Origin: Skermanella mucosa
GTDB lineage: Bacteria > Pseudomonadota > Alphaproteobacteria > Azospirillales > Azospirillaceae
Direction: 5' to 3'
DNA length: 64,000 bases
Assembly: GCF_016765655.2 (NCBI RefSeq)
Contig: NZ_CP086106.1
Location: 5,106,501-5,170,500 of the forward strand
Shown here piece after piece: positions 1-8,900 of the stretch; position 1 is the stretch's first letter; every line of letters starts with the position of its first letter. The translations under genes and the position numbers were made by a program. The notes under the pieces are model-generated. The model had not been told where the DNA came from and did not search any database. It saw only the letters and a list, made by a program, of their open reading frames with translations.

Positions 1-503
1 TTGCCGGCCGGCAGGTTGGGGAAAACCGTTTCGAGGATGCTCTTGCCGCTCACGGGGTCAGGCAACGGCCACAGCCAGCTGTAGTCACGACGAAAGAGGT
101 TGGACCAGAAGTCGAACGTGAGCGCCGCGATGATGTCGTCCGGCTTCGGACACATGTTGCCGTTCGCTGCCAGCCTGCCGATCGCTCTCTGAATGGCCGC
201 CTGTGGCTGGATGTTCAGGCGATTATACAGTCGCCCGGAAGCGGGATCCATCCAACCAGGACCGCCGAAATTGCGTGAGAACGCCTCGTGCATCGCGTTT
301 CGGGTTATCACCTCGGCGACGTGCAGCGGGTACAGGAACGACTTCGCGATCCTGGCATTCCAGAGATACAACTTCATTGCCATGTCGCGGTCCGAGCCGC
401 CCGCAGCCATGAGGTATGGCGCCAATCGCGAGGGCGATATCGCCGCATCCAGGTCGCTATGTATCTGCCCTGTATAGTGGAACAGTTCTTGACTTTCCGC
501 CAT
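1..503 (-). CDS. Abi family protein, N-terminal part (runs off left edge)
   Basis: The frame starts with ATG at 503 and is open to the window edge, giving 167 codons. The N-terminus (MAESQELFHYTG) leads into a helical region with the segment EVITRNAMHEAF at about residues 66-77. A second block, about residues 133-150, reads FDFWSNLFRRDYSWLWP. A conserved Glu-x-x-x-Arg-Asn helix followed by an F-x-F-W-x-x-L-F/Y-x-x-L-W block is how I recognise Abi-like (abortive infection) proteins, some of which act as HEPN-type RNases in phage defence. The C-terminus is missing, so completeness cannot be judged. No strong ribosome binding site is visible. It stands alone here; any partner would lie to the left. 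Confidence 0.7.
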   Translation of the reverse strand, partial: MAESQELFHYTGQIHSDLDAAISPSRLAPYLMAAGGSDRDMAMKLYLWNARIAKSFLYPLHVAEVITRNAMHEAFSRNFGGPGWMDPASGRLYNRLNIQPQAAIQRAIGRLAANGNMCPKPDDIIAALTFDFWSNLFRRDYSWLWPLPDPVSGKSILETVFPNLPAG

Positions 504-555
504 TGCTCACTATTCTCGGTCTCAGAGCAGCTAGCGCAACGCAAGGCGCAGCACA

Positions 556-593
556 GACCCCGGACCAGGTACGCCGCGTCCGGGGTTTTTCAT
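556..593 (+). terminator. Rho-independent terminator without an obvious plus-strand gene
   Basis: A 9-bp stem ACCCCGGAC / GTCCGGGGT with a 12-base loop is followed directly by a T-run (tttttc), so it works on the plus strand only. The nearest upstream gene is transcribed the other way. It could end a short RNA or be left over from a lost gene. Confidence 0.55.
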
Positions 594-742
594 TTTTATA
601 TGGCTGGCTGCGGATTTTCCACCCTTATAAGCTGTGGCAGCGATACAGGCACGTCGCAAGAAAGCGTCTCGGGTTTTTCGGCACGTGTCACTCGCCGGTG
701 TTCCGGCCGGAACGGAAGATTCATCCATTTCATCTTTTGCGA

Positions 743-831
743 TGCGTTGGGCCACGGCCCAACCTACGGTTTGATGCAGGGCGGAAGTGATGCGGGCCGC
801 CGATCGTAGGTTGGACCGTGGCCCAACGCAT
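743..831. repeat. Dispersed palindromic repeat, copy 1 (TGCGTTGGGCC type)
   Basis: The arms TGCGTTGGGCCACGG and CCGTGGCCCAACGCA form a long inverted repeat about 89 bases across. Close relatives occur at 11037-11124 and, as a single arm, at 39213-39234. The rest of 504-950 holds only a second small hairpin (896-920) and no gene that I can support. Confidence 0.7.
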
Positions 832-895
832 CGGTCCGGCTGCCCCGGGCGGAACACCAGCCTTTCCGTTGCTCCGCAAGCTCCCGAAGCGAACG

Positions 896-920
896 CCCTC
901 TCCTCCGGGCAAGGAGAGGG
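896..920 (-). terminator. Hairpin downstream of the cyclase-like gene
   Basis: An 8-bp stem CCCTCTCC / GGAGAGGG with a 9-base loop lies 31 bases past the stop codon of the minus-strand gene ending at 951. There is no clear U-run, so it may be a weak terminator or a 3' stabilising structure. Confidence 0.4.
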
Positions 921-950
921 CCAGGACGAAGGGCCGGCTCGATGCCGGCG

Positions 951-2192
951 TCAGCCCGCGATCTCCCGCTCCAGCTCGTTCGCGTCGATGAAGAACTTGG
1001 CGGCCCAGTTCAGGTATTCGAAGGTGCCGTAGCCGCCATCCACCGGGAAGGAGCCCTTGACGCCGCCGCGGGTTTCCGGCGGGCCGGCGGTCTCCACGGT
1101 GCGGCGGACATGGGCGTTGACCTTCAGCGCCGCGTCCTGGTAGCGGGCGGCGCCGGTGTCCTGGTACAGCATCAGCCAGCAATGGGCGACCTGGACGGCG
1201 CCGGTCAGGCATATCCAGTCGACCGCCGGCTGCCACTCCGCCGTCAGCCGGCCGGGAAGCGCCCCGTCGGGGCCGACGCAACCCAGCAGGCCGTCGGCCA
1301 GGCGGATGCCAGCCGCGCGGAATTCCGGATCGGGCGAGAAGCGGGACGCCTCCAGGATGCCGCGCAACGCGTAGCCCAGCGTGTGGGTCAGCGGCCGGTG
1401 CGGCTCCTCCAGGCAGCAGTCGGCCATCCAGCCGTTGGGCCGCTGACGGCCGATCGCCCAGCGCACCTGGGCCAGGCCCGCCTCTCCCCAGCCGCGCGAC
1501 GGGTCGATCCGGGCGGCCTCCAGCAGGCCCCAGGCGACATGGGTCTCGTAGCTCTTGTCGTCGGCGCGGGCGAACGGCGTCGGGAAGCGGCGCCAGCAGC
1601 CGTCCGCATCCTGGGTCGCGGCCAGCCACTCCGCGGCCTGGGTCATGGCCGGACGGTAGGCGTCGCCGAACTCCGCCACGCCGGCCGCCAGCCCCAGCAG
1701 GATCTGCCCGGTGTTGAAGGTCACCGGCACCCGCGGGGTCTGGCCGACCATGCCGCCCTGGAACCCGCCCTCCGGGAATTGGATCGACACCAGCCAGTCC
1801 AGCATGCGCCGCGTCCGCTCCCGCAGGTCGGCGTCGCCGCGCAGCCGCGCCTGGACGATCAGCGTCGGCACGATATAGCCGGTCGTCTCCGGATACGACG
1901 GCGCCCAGCCGCTCACCAGGCTGTAATGCCGGGCGACGCCGCCGTCGCGCGAGGCCGAGTTGTCCTGGGCCGCGCGCAGCCAGTCCAGGGATGCGGCGAC
2001 CGCCGCCTCGATGCCGGGGTCGGCGCGCCGGCCGCCGGAGCGATCCTGCCGCACGGCCGCCTTGGCCGCCGGCGGCAGCCGCTGGAAGTCCGCCAGGTCT
2101 TTAAGCGGACGCAGCCTGTCTTTGACGATCCTCGGGACCAATCTGGGCAGAAGCTCTTGAACCGGCACCGAAGTCTTTCCTCTCGCTGGCAT
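951..2192 (-). CDS. Prenyltransferase/squalene-cyclase-like alpha-alpha barrel protein
   Basis: This 413-residue protein has repeated helical hairpins with Gly-, Gln- and Trp-rich turns typical of terpenoid cyclase / prenyltransferase barrels. Examples are SIQFPEGGFQGG near residue 135, ATQDADGCWRRF near 191 and GRQRPNGWMADC near 247. No squalene-cyclase DXDD acid motif is obvious, so catalysis as a cyclase is doubtful. It may instead act on polysaccharide or bind a lipid. The first ATG (2192) lies 92 bases inside the preceding acetyltransferase gene, an unusually long overlap. A later start would fall near residue 31, before the conserved part. It is probably co-transcribed with that gene. 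There is no signal peptide. Function is not assigned beyond the fold. Confidence 0.7.
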   Translation of the reverse strand: MPARGKTSVPVQELLPRLVPRIVKDRLRPLKDLADFQRLPPAAKAAVRQDRSGGRRADPGIEAAVAASLDWLRAAQDNSASRDGGVARHYSLVSGWAPSYPETTGYIVPTLIVQARLRGDADLRERTRRMLDWLVSIQFPEGGFQGGMVGQTPRVPVTFNTGQILLGLAAGVAEFGDAYRPAMTQAAEWLAATQDADGCWRRFPTPFARADDKSYETHVAWGLLEAARIDPSRGWGEAGLAQVRWAIGRQRPNGWMADCCLEEPHRPLTHTLGYALRGILEASRFSPDPEFRAAGIRLADGLLGCVGPDGALPGRLTAEWQPAVDWICLTGAVQVAHCWLMLYQDTGAARYQDAALKVNAHVRRTVETAGPPETRGGVKGSFPVDGGYGTFEYLNWAAKFFIDANELEREIAG

Positions 2193-3237
2193 GGGCCGCC
2201 CCCTCGGCGGGGTCGCGGTAGATGGTGACGCCCTGGACCATCAGGCATTCCAGGCAGGTGAACATGTCGGCCGCCCGGATCACCCAGGCATTGCCGTCGC
2301 CCAGCTTGATCCAGCGCAGGCCGCCGTCCCGCTCCAGGTAGCGGGTGACGTAGTCGCGCACGCCCAGGCCGGTCGGCTTGTCGATCCGGTCGGCCGAGAC
2401 GACCGACGAATGGGCCATGACGGCGACCTTCAAGATCTCGCCGTTCCGGCCGGTCACCTCCCGCAGGAGCGGGCTGTCCGGCGTATAGACCGGGAACGGG
2501 AAGCTGTCGCCGCGCAGGTCCTCCAGCACGTGATAGAAGGTCACCGGCCCCAGGTCCGTGCCCATGCCCATCAGCCAGCCGTCGGCCTCCAGCAGCCGCC
2601 CGAAGGGGCTGTCGGAGTCGAACGCGAAGGGCGAGCGGTGATGGTCGGCGACCAGCCAGTCGGCGCGGTCGCCCAGCGCCGCCACCGAATGGGTGGGGTG
2701 GATGCTGCGACGGGCGCGCGGGTCGCGGCGCAGGGTCTCGGCGATCTTCCCCATGCCGGTCGGCGTCTCGCGCACGTCGAAGCGCGGGCCGGACTTCAGC
2801 GTCTCGTACATCGACCCGGTCATGGTGAAGGTCGGCATCGCCAGCGTGCCGCCCCGCGCGACGACCGTGTTCTCCAGCGCCGCCAGCACCGTTCCGGCCC
2901 CGCCCTCGACGAAGCCCAGCCTGGACAGCGAGCTGTGGACGAAGACCACGGCCCCGTCGGGCAGGCCCGCCGCCTTCAGGTCGCTTTCCAGCTCGGCCCG
3001 GCCGATCGCGCGCCGGCCGGCGCCGTGGCGCCGCTCGGACCGCTTCGCCAGCGCGGTCTCGACCAGGGCGGCCCCGGCGGAGGATATGGCCGCGTTGATC
3101 GCCCGCTTCACTCCGGCCGGCAGCAGCCGGCTGGCAGCCCGCAGCAGCGGCTCCGGAACCGTCGATTCGATCATGCGATGGATCCGCTTCCTGTTCTCCG
3201 GCGGCATCGACGCGGCTTGGCCAGGGTTCGCAGCCAT
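2101..3237 (-). CDS. AAC(3) family N-acetyltransferase-like protein
   Basis: A 378-residue protein of the AAC(3) (Antibiotic_NAT) family, which transfers an acetyl or other acyl group from CoA to an amine. Family signatures are VVFVHSSLSRLG near residue 100, MPTFTMTGS near 135 and the active-site block HPTHSVAALG near 180. Start chosen at ATG 3237 because AAGGGGAGA sits 6 bases upstream; an upstream ATG at 3300 lacks this. The about 75-residue N-terminal extension and the long C-terminal tail are beyond the family core. Together with the overlapping cyclase-like gene and nearby polysaccharide genes, this suggests sugar or lipid modification rather than aminoglycoside resistance. That role is inference. 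Confidence 0.75.
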   Translation of the reverse strand: MAANPGQAASMPPENRKRIHRMIESTVPEPLLRAASRLLPAGVKRAINAAISSAGAALVETALAKRSERRHGAGRRAIGRAELESDLKAAGLPDGAVVFVHSSLSRLGFVEGGAGTVLAALENTVVARGGTLAMPTFTMTGSMYETLKSGPRFDVRETPTGMGKIAETLRRDPRARRSIHPTHSVAALGDRADWLVADHHRSPFAFDSDSPFGRLLEADGWLMGMGTDLGPVTFYHVLEDLRGDSFPFPVYTPDSPLLREVTGRNGEILKVAVMAHSSVVSADRIDKPTGLGVRDYVTRYLERDGGLRWIKLGDGNAWVIRAADMFTCLECLMVQGVTIYRDPAEGAAHASERKDFGAGSRASAQIGPEDRQRQAASA

Positions 3238-3597
3238 CCGATTGTCTCCCCTTGGACTTATGAAAGTCTCTGCATGATTGCGCGGATCTTCTCCAGTCAA
3301 TCGGAACTCGCCCTTTCTATAAATAAAGATATAAATTCACTCATTTCTCTTTACCCGTGCGAGGTTGCGGGAACCGTAATCAGCCATCAATGACGCCAAT
3401 GGTGAGGCTGATACTTCATATGGATTGTTGCATCTTCGGCACCGGATTCGGGAAAACTCGACCTGCAACAGCCGGCGCCTTGAAGCCGTTACCTCTTCGT
3501 TGCGGATATGCCGCGAATCACCCCGGTGGAACGGCTCGGATACCTCGTAAGGACAGCGGACAAGCCGCTGTCGCGTCATGCAACTCTATGGGTTCTC
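3238..3597. promoter_or_regulatory. Divergent intergenic region, AT-rich
   Basis: These 360 bases separate divergent genes. The part nearest the acetyltransferase gene (3300-3350) is markedly AT-rich, with runs such as ataaataaagatataaattc, and probably carries promoters. I see no gene or clear operator palindrome here. Confidence 0.35.
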
Positions 3598-4308
3598 ATG
3601 GTTAGATCGGTTTCCACGATGAGCCGGGCTCCGCTGCGGCAGCATGGCACGGAAGCCGGCTCCGACCAGACGGCGCCCACCGGCATGGTGACGGATGGCG
3701 TGGCGCCGGACGAATTGACAGAGGAGCGGGAGGTGACGCAGAGCGTCCGGGACCGGATACCGGATGACAGAACGCTGGAGGAACTTGCATCCGACCTGCG
3801 CGCGCTGTCAGGCCAGATCATGACGGCTCGGGTGATGGGCCTGGACGACCGGCCGGACTCGGCCGCGCCCCCGGAAGACGACGCCGCCGGCTCCGGTGGG
3901 CGCGTCCTGGCGCCGGCGGCCCGGATGGTCGGCGACATGCTGTCCGCCGAACTGGGCCGGACCCTGGGCCCGACCCTGGAACGCACGATGGAACAGGCGG
4001 GTGCGCGCCAGCGGGAGGAACTCGCCTCGCTCCTGCTGAACCATACCCAGGGCATGCGGGCGACCGCCGACCGGGTGGACCGCCTGATGCGCCGGCTGGA
4101 GACCGACCGCGAACGGGAAGAGCTGCTCGGCCGCGCCCTGATCGACCGCCTGGACGCGCTGGCCGTCCGTCAGGAGGAACTGCAGGCGCTGCTCCGGCAC
4201 CAGCGCCGCTCGCTGGTGCCGGACTGGGTCGCCGGCCTCCTGGCGCTCGCCGCGGTCGGCATCAGCATCGGATCGGCCCTGGCGCTCCATTTCGGCATCC
4301 AGCCCTGA
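3598..4308 (+). CDS. Hypothetical membrane-anchored coiled-coil protein
   Basis: About 236 residues. The first roughly 100 residues are acidic and look disordered. A long charged helical stretch follows (about residues 105-200: ELGRTLGPTLERTMEQ, RMRRLETDREREELL), consistent with a coiled coil. A single C-terminal transmembrane helix (WVAGLLALAAVGISIGSALA) ends the protein, so it is tail-anchored with most of the chain in the cytoplasm. Start codon is uncertain: ATG 3598 or ATG 3619, neither with a good ribosome binding site. I do not recognise the family. It precedes a polysaccharide deacetylase by 79 bases. Confidence 0.6.
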   Translation: MVRSVSTMSRAPLRQHGTEAGSDQTAPTGMVTDGVAPDELTEEREVTQSVRDRIPDDRTLEELASDLRALSGQIMTARVMGLDDRPDSAAPPEDDAAGSGGRVLAPAARMVGDMLSAELGRTLGPTLERTMEQAGARQREELASLLLNHTQGMRATADRVDRLMRRLETDREREELLGRALIDRLDALAVRQEELQALLRHQRRSLVPDWVAGLLALAAVGISIGSALALHFGIQP

Positions 4309-4387
4309 CCCACCCCCTCCATCTTGTCGCTTGCGGGCCGGCGGTGGCCGGCTAAATCAGGCACACAACTCAGACGAACGCGGGAAC

Positions 4388-5488
4388 ATGCGGGCGGAAA
4401 AGCAAAAAGTCCTGTTCGAGGACGACTGGAATCCAATCAAGGCTCCGCCCGAACTTCCCCCGATCCTGCTGGTGGTGGTGGATGCGGAGGAGGAGTTCGA
4501 CTGGTCGGCCCCTTTCTCCCGTGATCAGCGCAGCGTCCGTTCCATGGCGGCCCAGGGTCCCATGCACCGAATCTTCGACAAGTTCGGCATCCGTCCCACC
4601 TACGTCGTCGATTACCCCGTGGCGAGCCAGCGCGACGGACTCGAACCGCTCCGCGACCTGCTGAAGGACGACGCCTGCCTGATCGGGACCCAGCTCCACC
4701 CCTGGGTCAACCCGCCGTTCGACGAGGAAATCTCCGAGCGCAACTCGTTCCCCGGCAACCTGCCGCCCGACCTGGAACGGGCCAAGCTGGAGGCGCTGAC
4801 CCGCGCGATCGAGGACGGGCTGGGGCTGACGCCGCGGATCTACAAGGCCGGCCGCTACGGGCTCGGCCCGCGCACCTTCCGGACGCTCGCCGACCTGGGA
4901 TACTGCATCGACCTGAGCGCCGTCCCGGGAGCGGATCTCCGGGTGCATCACGGTCCCGATTTCCGGCGCGTCGAGCCGCAGCCCTACTGGATCGGCCCGC
5001 CGGGCCGGCTGCTGGAGCTGCCGCTGACCCGGGGCTATGTCGGCCTGCTGTCCGGCCAGGGTCCCGGCCTGGAAGGGGCGCTCGAGTCGCCGGTGGCCCA
5101 GGCCTGCCGGATACCCGGCGTGCTGTCGCGCCTGGGGCTGATCGACCGGATCATCCTGACCCCGGAAGGGGTGCCGCCGGCACAGCACATGGCCCTGGTC
5201 CGCGCGATGATCCGGCGCGGCCAGCGCATCTTCATGCTGTCCTACCACAGCCCGTCCCTGGTGCCGGGAAACACGCCCTATGTGCGGACCCGGCGCGACC
5301 TCGACGTCTTCATGGACCGGGTGGAAGGCTTCTGCGAAAGGTTCTTCGGGGAGCTGGGCGGGACCGCCGGCGATCCCCTGTCGGTGCGCGATCTCCTGAA
5401 GCGGCACGCCGGACTGGCTCGCGACGAACAGCCGAACCGGGCGCCCTCGGTCCGCCCGGCGGCCCGGCAGTGCTCGTCGAGCGGCTGA
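4388..5488 (+). CDS. Polysaccharide deacetylase-like (WalW-type) protein
   Basis: A 366-residue cytoplasmic-looking protein. The segment ILLVVVDAEEEFDW near residues 27-40 resembles the first metal-site motif of NodB-type carbohydrate esterases, with Asp-Ala-Glu-Glu in the usual Asp-Asp place. LIGTQLHPWVNPP (about 97-109) fits the His motif, and IFMLSYHSPSL near 280 fits the late conserved His. The segment GRYGLGPRTFRTLADLGY matches WalW-like members. It probably removes acetyl groups from a surface polysaccharide. Start ATG 4388 is the first ATG before conserved sequence; its ribosome binding site is weak. Substrate unknown. Confidence 0.75.
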   Translation: MRAEKQKVLFEDDWNPIKAPPELPPILLVVVDAEEEFDWSAPFSRDQRSVRSMAAQGPMHRIFDKFGIRPTYVVDYPVASQRDGLEPLRDLLKDDACLIGTQLHPWVNPPFDEEISERNSFPGNLPPDLERAKLEALTRAIEDGLGLTPRIYKAGRYGLGPRTFRTLADLGYCIDLSAVPGADLRVHHGPDFRRVEPQPYWIGPPGRLLELPLTRGYVGLLSGQGPGLEGALESPVAQACRIPGVLSRLGLIDRIILTPEGVPPAQHMALVRAMIRRGQRIFMLSYHSPSLVPGNTPYVRTRRDLDVFMDRVEGFCERFFGELGGTAGDPLSVRDLLKRHAGLARDEQPNRAPSVRPAARQCSSSG

Positions 5489-5574
5489 CCCACGATTGGC
5501 CAGTGGACGCCCGCCCGGGGTTGCGCCATGGTGATCCGGGTTAGCGTACAGACTGGCAATCAGGGTTCACAACC

Positions 5575-5919
5575 ATGCGTCCTCTCCTCACCGCCGCCTT
5601 CCTCGCGACCGCCACCCTGGCGGCCGGCGGCTGCACGACCCTGTTTCCCGAGACGTCGGCCGCCCAGGCCTGCGCCGAGCTGCCGCCGTCGGTGTGGCCC
5701 TGGCAGCCGGTCCGGAACGCCCGCATCGAATTCCTTCCCGAGGCCGGCACCCAGGCCCTGTTCCCGACCCGGATGATCCAGGTCAGGGGCACGATCGAGG
5801 GCGGGGACGGTTTCCGCGAGCCGGTGCCGGTCACGTTCGAATGCGTCTTCCGAGGCGACCAGCTCAAGAGCTTCGGCTGGATCGAGCCGGCCCAGTTCAT
5901 CACGCCCTATACGGAGTGA
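5575..5919 (+). CDS. Small lipoprotein, function unknown
   Basis: 114 residues with an N-terminal signal ending in a lipobox-like LAAGGC at residues 15-20, so the mature protein probably begins with lipidated Cys20. The remainder is a short domain with two further Cys (residues 33 and 91), possibly a disulfide in the periplasm. AGGGT sits about 9 bases upstream of the ATG. It ends 24 bases before the convergent stop of the RTX gene. No family recognised. Confidence 0.6.
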   Translation: MRPLLTAAFLATATLAAGGCTTLFPETSAAQACAELPPSVWPWQPVRNARIEFLPEAGTQALFPTRMIQVRGTIEGGDGFREPVPVTFECVFRGDQLKSFGWIEPAQFITPYTE

Positions 5920-5943
5920 CGCGGAGGGGGCAAGCCCCCTTCT

Positions 5944-8900
5944 TCAGGTCATGTGGATCATGTCGGCCTTCAGCTCGCTGGCCGACAGGCCCAGCAGGAT
6001 GATCTCGATGCCGCTCCCCAGGTGGAGCACGGCGTTGCCGTCGGCATCGTGGGTCGCGGTCCCGATCACCTGGGCGGCCGTGCGAAGGCCGTTGCCGTTC
6101 AGGTCGGCGGCGATCTCCAGGATGTCGGCCCCGTGCTCGTTGAAGTCCCCGATCCGGTTGCGCCCGCCCGCCTCCGAGTCGAACACGAAGGTGTCGTCGC
6201 CGGAATTGCCCTTCAGGTAATCGTCGCCCGGGCCGCCCGAGAGGCGGTCGTTGCCGGTCCCGCCATAAAGGAAATCGTCGCCGGCCCCGCCCTTCAGGAT
6301 GTCGTCGCCCTCCGCGCCGAACAGGATGTCGATCCCCTTGCCGCCCGTGACGGTGTCGTCGCCCAGCGATCCGTGGATCAGTTCGTTCTTGTCCGACCCG
6401 GTCAGGGTCTGCTTGCCCGACGAGCTGGTGATGCGGATATTGTCGAAGGTCAGGTAGCTTCCGTCGGACAGCTTGGGCGCCACGTTCCAGGTCGGGTCGT
6501 AATAGAAGGACGGGGCGCCCTTGGCCTGCACGATGGACTTGGTCAGGAAGCCGAAGGCCTCCATCGCGTCGGGCGACTGGATCGCGCTGAAGATCGCGGC
6601 GACCGCCGCCTTGGCGTTGGCGGCATAGCCGTAGGGCGACGTCGGCGTGCCCATGATGCCTTCGGCCGGGACCGACGGGGAGGAGCCGAAGCTGCCTTTG
6701 AAGAGGTCGGACCAGGTCGTGTAGACCGGCCCGTTCGCCGGCGCGTTGACCTTGAGGACGTAGGCCGCCCCGAAACGCGGGTCGAACCCGTCGTCGCCAT
6801 GGATGAAGCGCCCCGACGTGAAGCCGTCCATCCATTTCAGCAGTTCGGCGGCCTGCGCGCTGCCGCGCTCCGCGATCGAGCCGAGGACCAGGGCCACGAA
6901 GTCGGACTGCCAGACCAGCAGGTCGCCGTCGGGCCACATGTCGTGGCGGAAGAAGCCCTCGATCTCGCCGTACTTGTCCATGGCGCCCTTGGTGATGTAC
7001 CGCTCCACCAGGTTGTCCAGGTTGCTTTCCAGCATGTCGACGAAATAGGTCTTCATCTCGTGGTCGTCGGGCGTGATGTAGGCGGTGTCGTTCATGTTGC
7101 GCCACGTCCAGGCCCGGCCGCGCACCTGGTCGAAGTCCAGGAAGCCCTCGCCGTAGCCGCGGTAGTGGGGAGCGTACGCCCCGATGCTGTAGGAGGTCTG
7201 GGCCAGCAGCTCGTCCAGATAGTACTGCGACCCGGTAACCAGGTAGGGCAGATAGCTGAGCGCCGGCTGGTGGGCGGTGTCCATCTCCCAGCCGACCGCG
7301 GTGCCCCTGGCGAAGCCGTTGGTCAGCCCGTCGGAACCGAACTCGGCCCAGTTGGTCCGGCCGTCCATCCACAGCTTCGGATGCTGGTCGATGCGCAGGT
7401 ACTCGCCGGTCTCCTCGTCCCGGTAGTGCCACGGGATGCTGCCGGCCGCGTCGGCGTTGGCCAGCATGGTCTTCATGGCTTCCGCGTCCTGGCTCGCCAG
7501 GTAGCGGGCGTTCCAGACCGGCATGATGCCGATGTCGCCGCGCCCGCCGACGTCGGACATCTTCTTGTAGATCATCGCGTTGCCCAGGGGCTCCGTGTTC
7601 GCCCCCGACGGCAGGGGAATGCTGCCGGCGAGCACGCCCAGGGAGCTGTCGATCGAGGGCACGGCACCGGTCGCCTGGAGATAGCCCACGTCGTAGGCGA
7701 CGTGGATGTCCGGCTCGTCGCCCGACCAGATCTCCTTGTGCCAGCGGGTGTTCCGGTAATGGGCGATGTCGGTCTTGGCGTAGGCCACCGTGCCGTGGTC
7801 GAGCACCTGGATGTCGTAATTGTAGAAATTCTGGACGCCGGGCGTGTAGGAGCTTTCGACGCCCAGGGTCACGTCGGTCCGGACGCTGCCGTCCTTGAAG
7901 GCGCGGATGTCCAGGGTGACGCCGAGATGGTCGTTGATCTGCTTGACCAGCCGGTACTCGCTCGCCAGCGGGCCGCTCATCCAGGTCGTCAGGGTGCCGG
8001 CCGCGGCGGCCTTCGCCAGCTCGGCGGCGGCATCGACGGTGAACTTCGTGACGGTCCCGTCGGCGTTCTTCAGGTTCAGGACCACGTCGACGTCGTAGCC
8101 CTCGTCGAGGATGTCGGCCGGCCTGATGGCGGCCCCGGCCGGCGGCGCCGATGCCGCCTTGAGCATCAGGTCCACCTTGGCCCCGGCGGCCAGCGCCGGC
8201 TGCGCCACGGTCACGATGGCGTGGCGGACCGAGCCGTCCTCGTGGGTCGCCTTGACATCGAGCTGGACCGGCACCTCGCGCCCGTTGATCACGGCCACCA
8301 GGTACTTGCCCGGCCCCAGGTCGCCCTGCTTGAAGACATGGCCGAAACTGACCTCGCCGGCGGGTTCGGCCTTGTCGCCGTCGTTCTGCAGCTGGAGCGC
8401 CACGATCTCCCCCGCCTTGGCGGGTTCGGCCAGGTCGGGCGCCTTGACCACCGGGCCGGTGGCCTTCACCTGGATCACCGCCGGGACGATCGCCACCGGG
8501 GCGCCGTTGAACACAAGGGCGCCGCCCCATTTCAGGGCCTCGGCCCCCGTGATCGTGGTCAGGCCGGTGCGTGAATAGACCGCGTCCTCGGCCTGGAGCC
8601 GGGTGCCGTTGACCTCGATATAGTCGACATACAGGTTGCGGTCGCCCTGGGACGAGCTGTCGTTGGTGTAGCGCAGCTCAATCTTGCTCTGGGCCGTCGT
8701 GCCGGACGGGGGCGTGAAGCCGTAGGTCTGCCATTGCCCGTTGGCGTGCGACGCCGTGACCGGCGTGGTCGCCCCGATCTTCATGCCGTCGACATACAGG
8801 TCGAACTGCGGCGGAACCCCGCCGGCGACATCGCCCGAGGCCTTGACGGTGATCGTGCCGGAACCCGAGCCGCCGGACCCGCCGCTGCCGCTTCCGGGGC

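Noticed and set aside
3337-3579. 80-codon minus-strand frame between two genes
   Set aside because: No ribosome binding site or recognisable domain; composition is Arg-rich and the region looks regulatory.
5953-8574. Long open frame on the plus strand opposite the RTX gene
   Set aside because: It lacks recognisable motifs, and the minus strand encodes clear RTX and sugar-binding-like modules; GC-rich codons leave long opposite frames.
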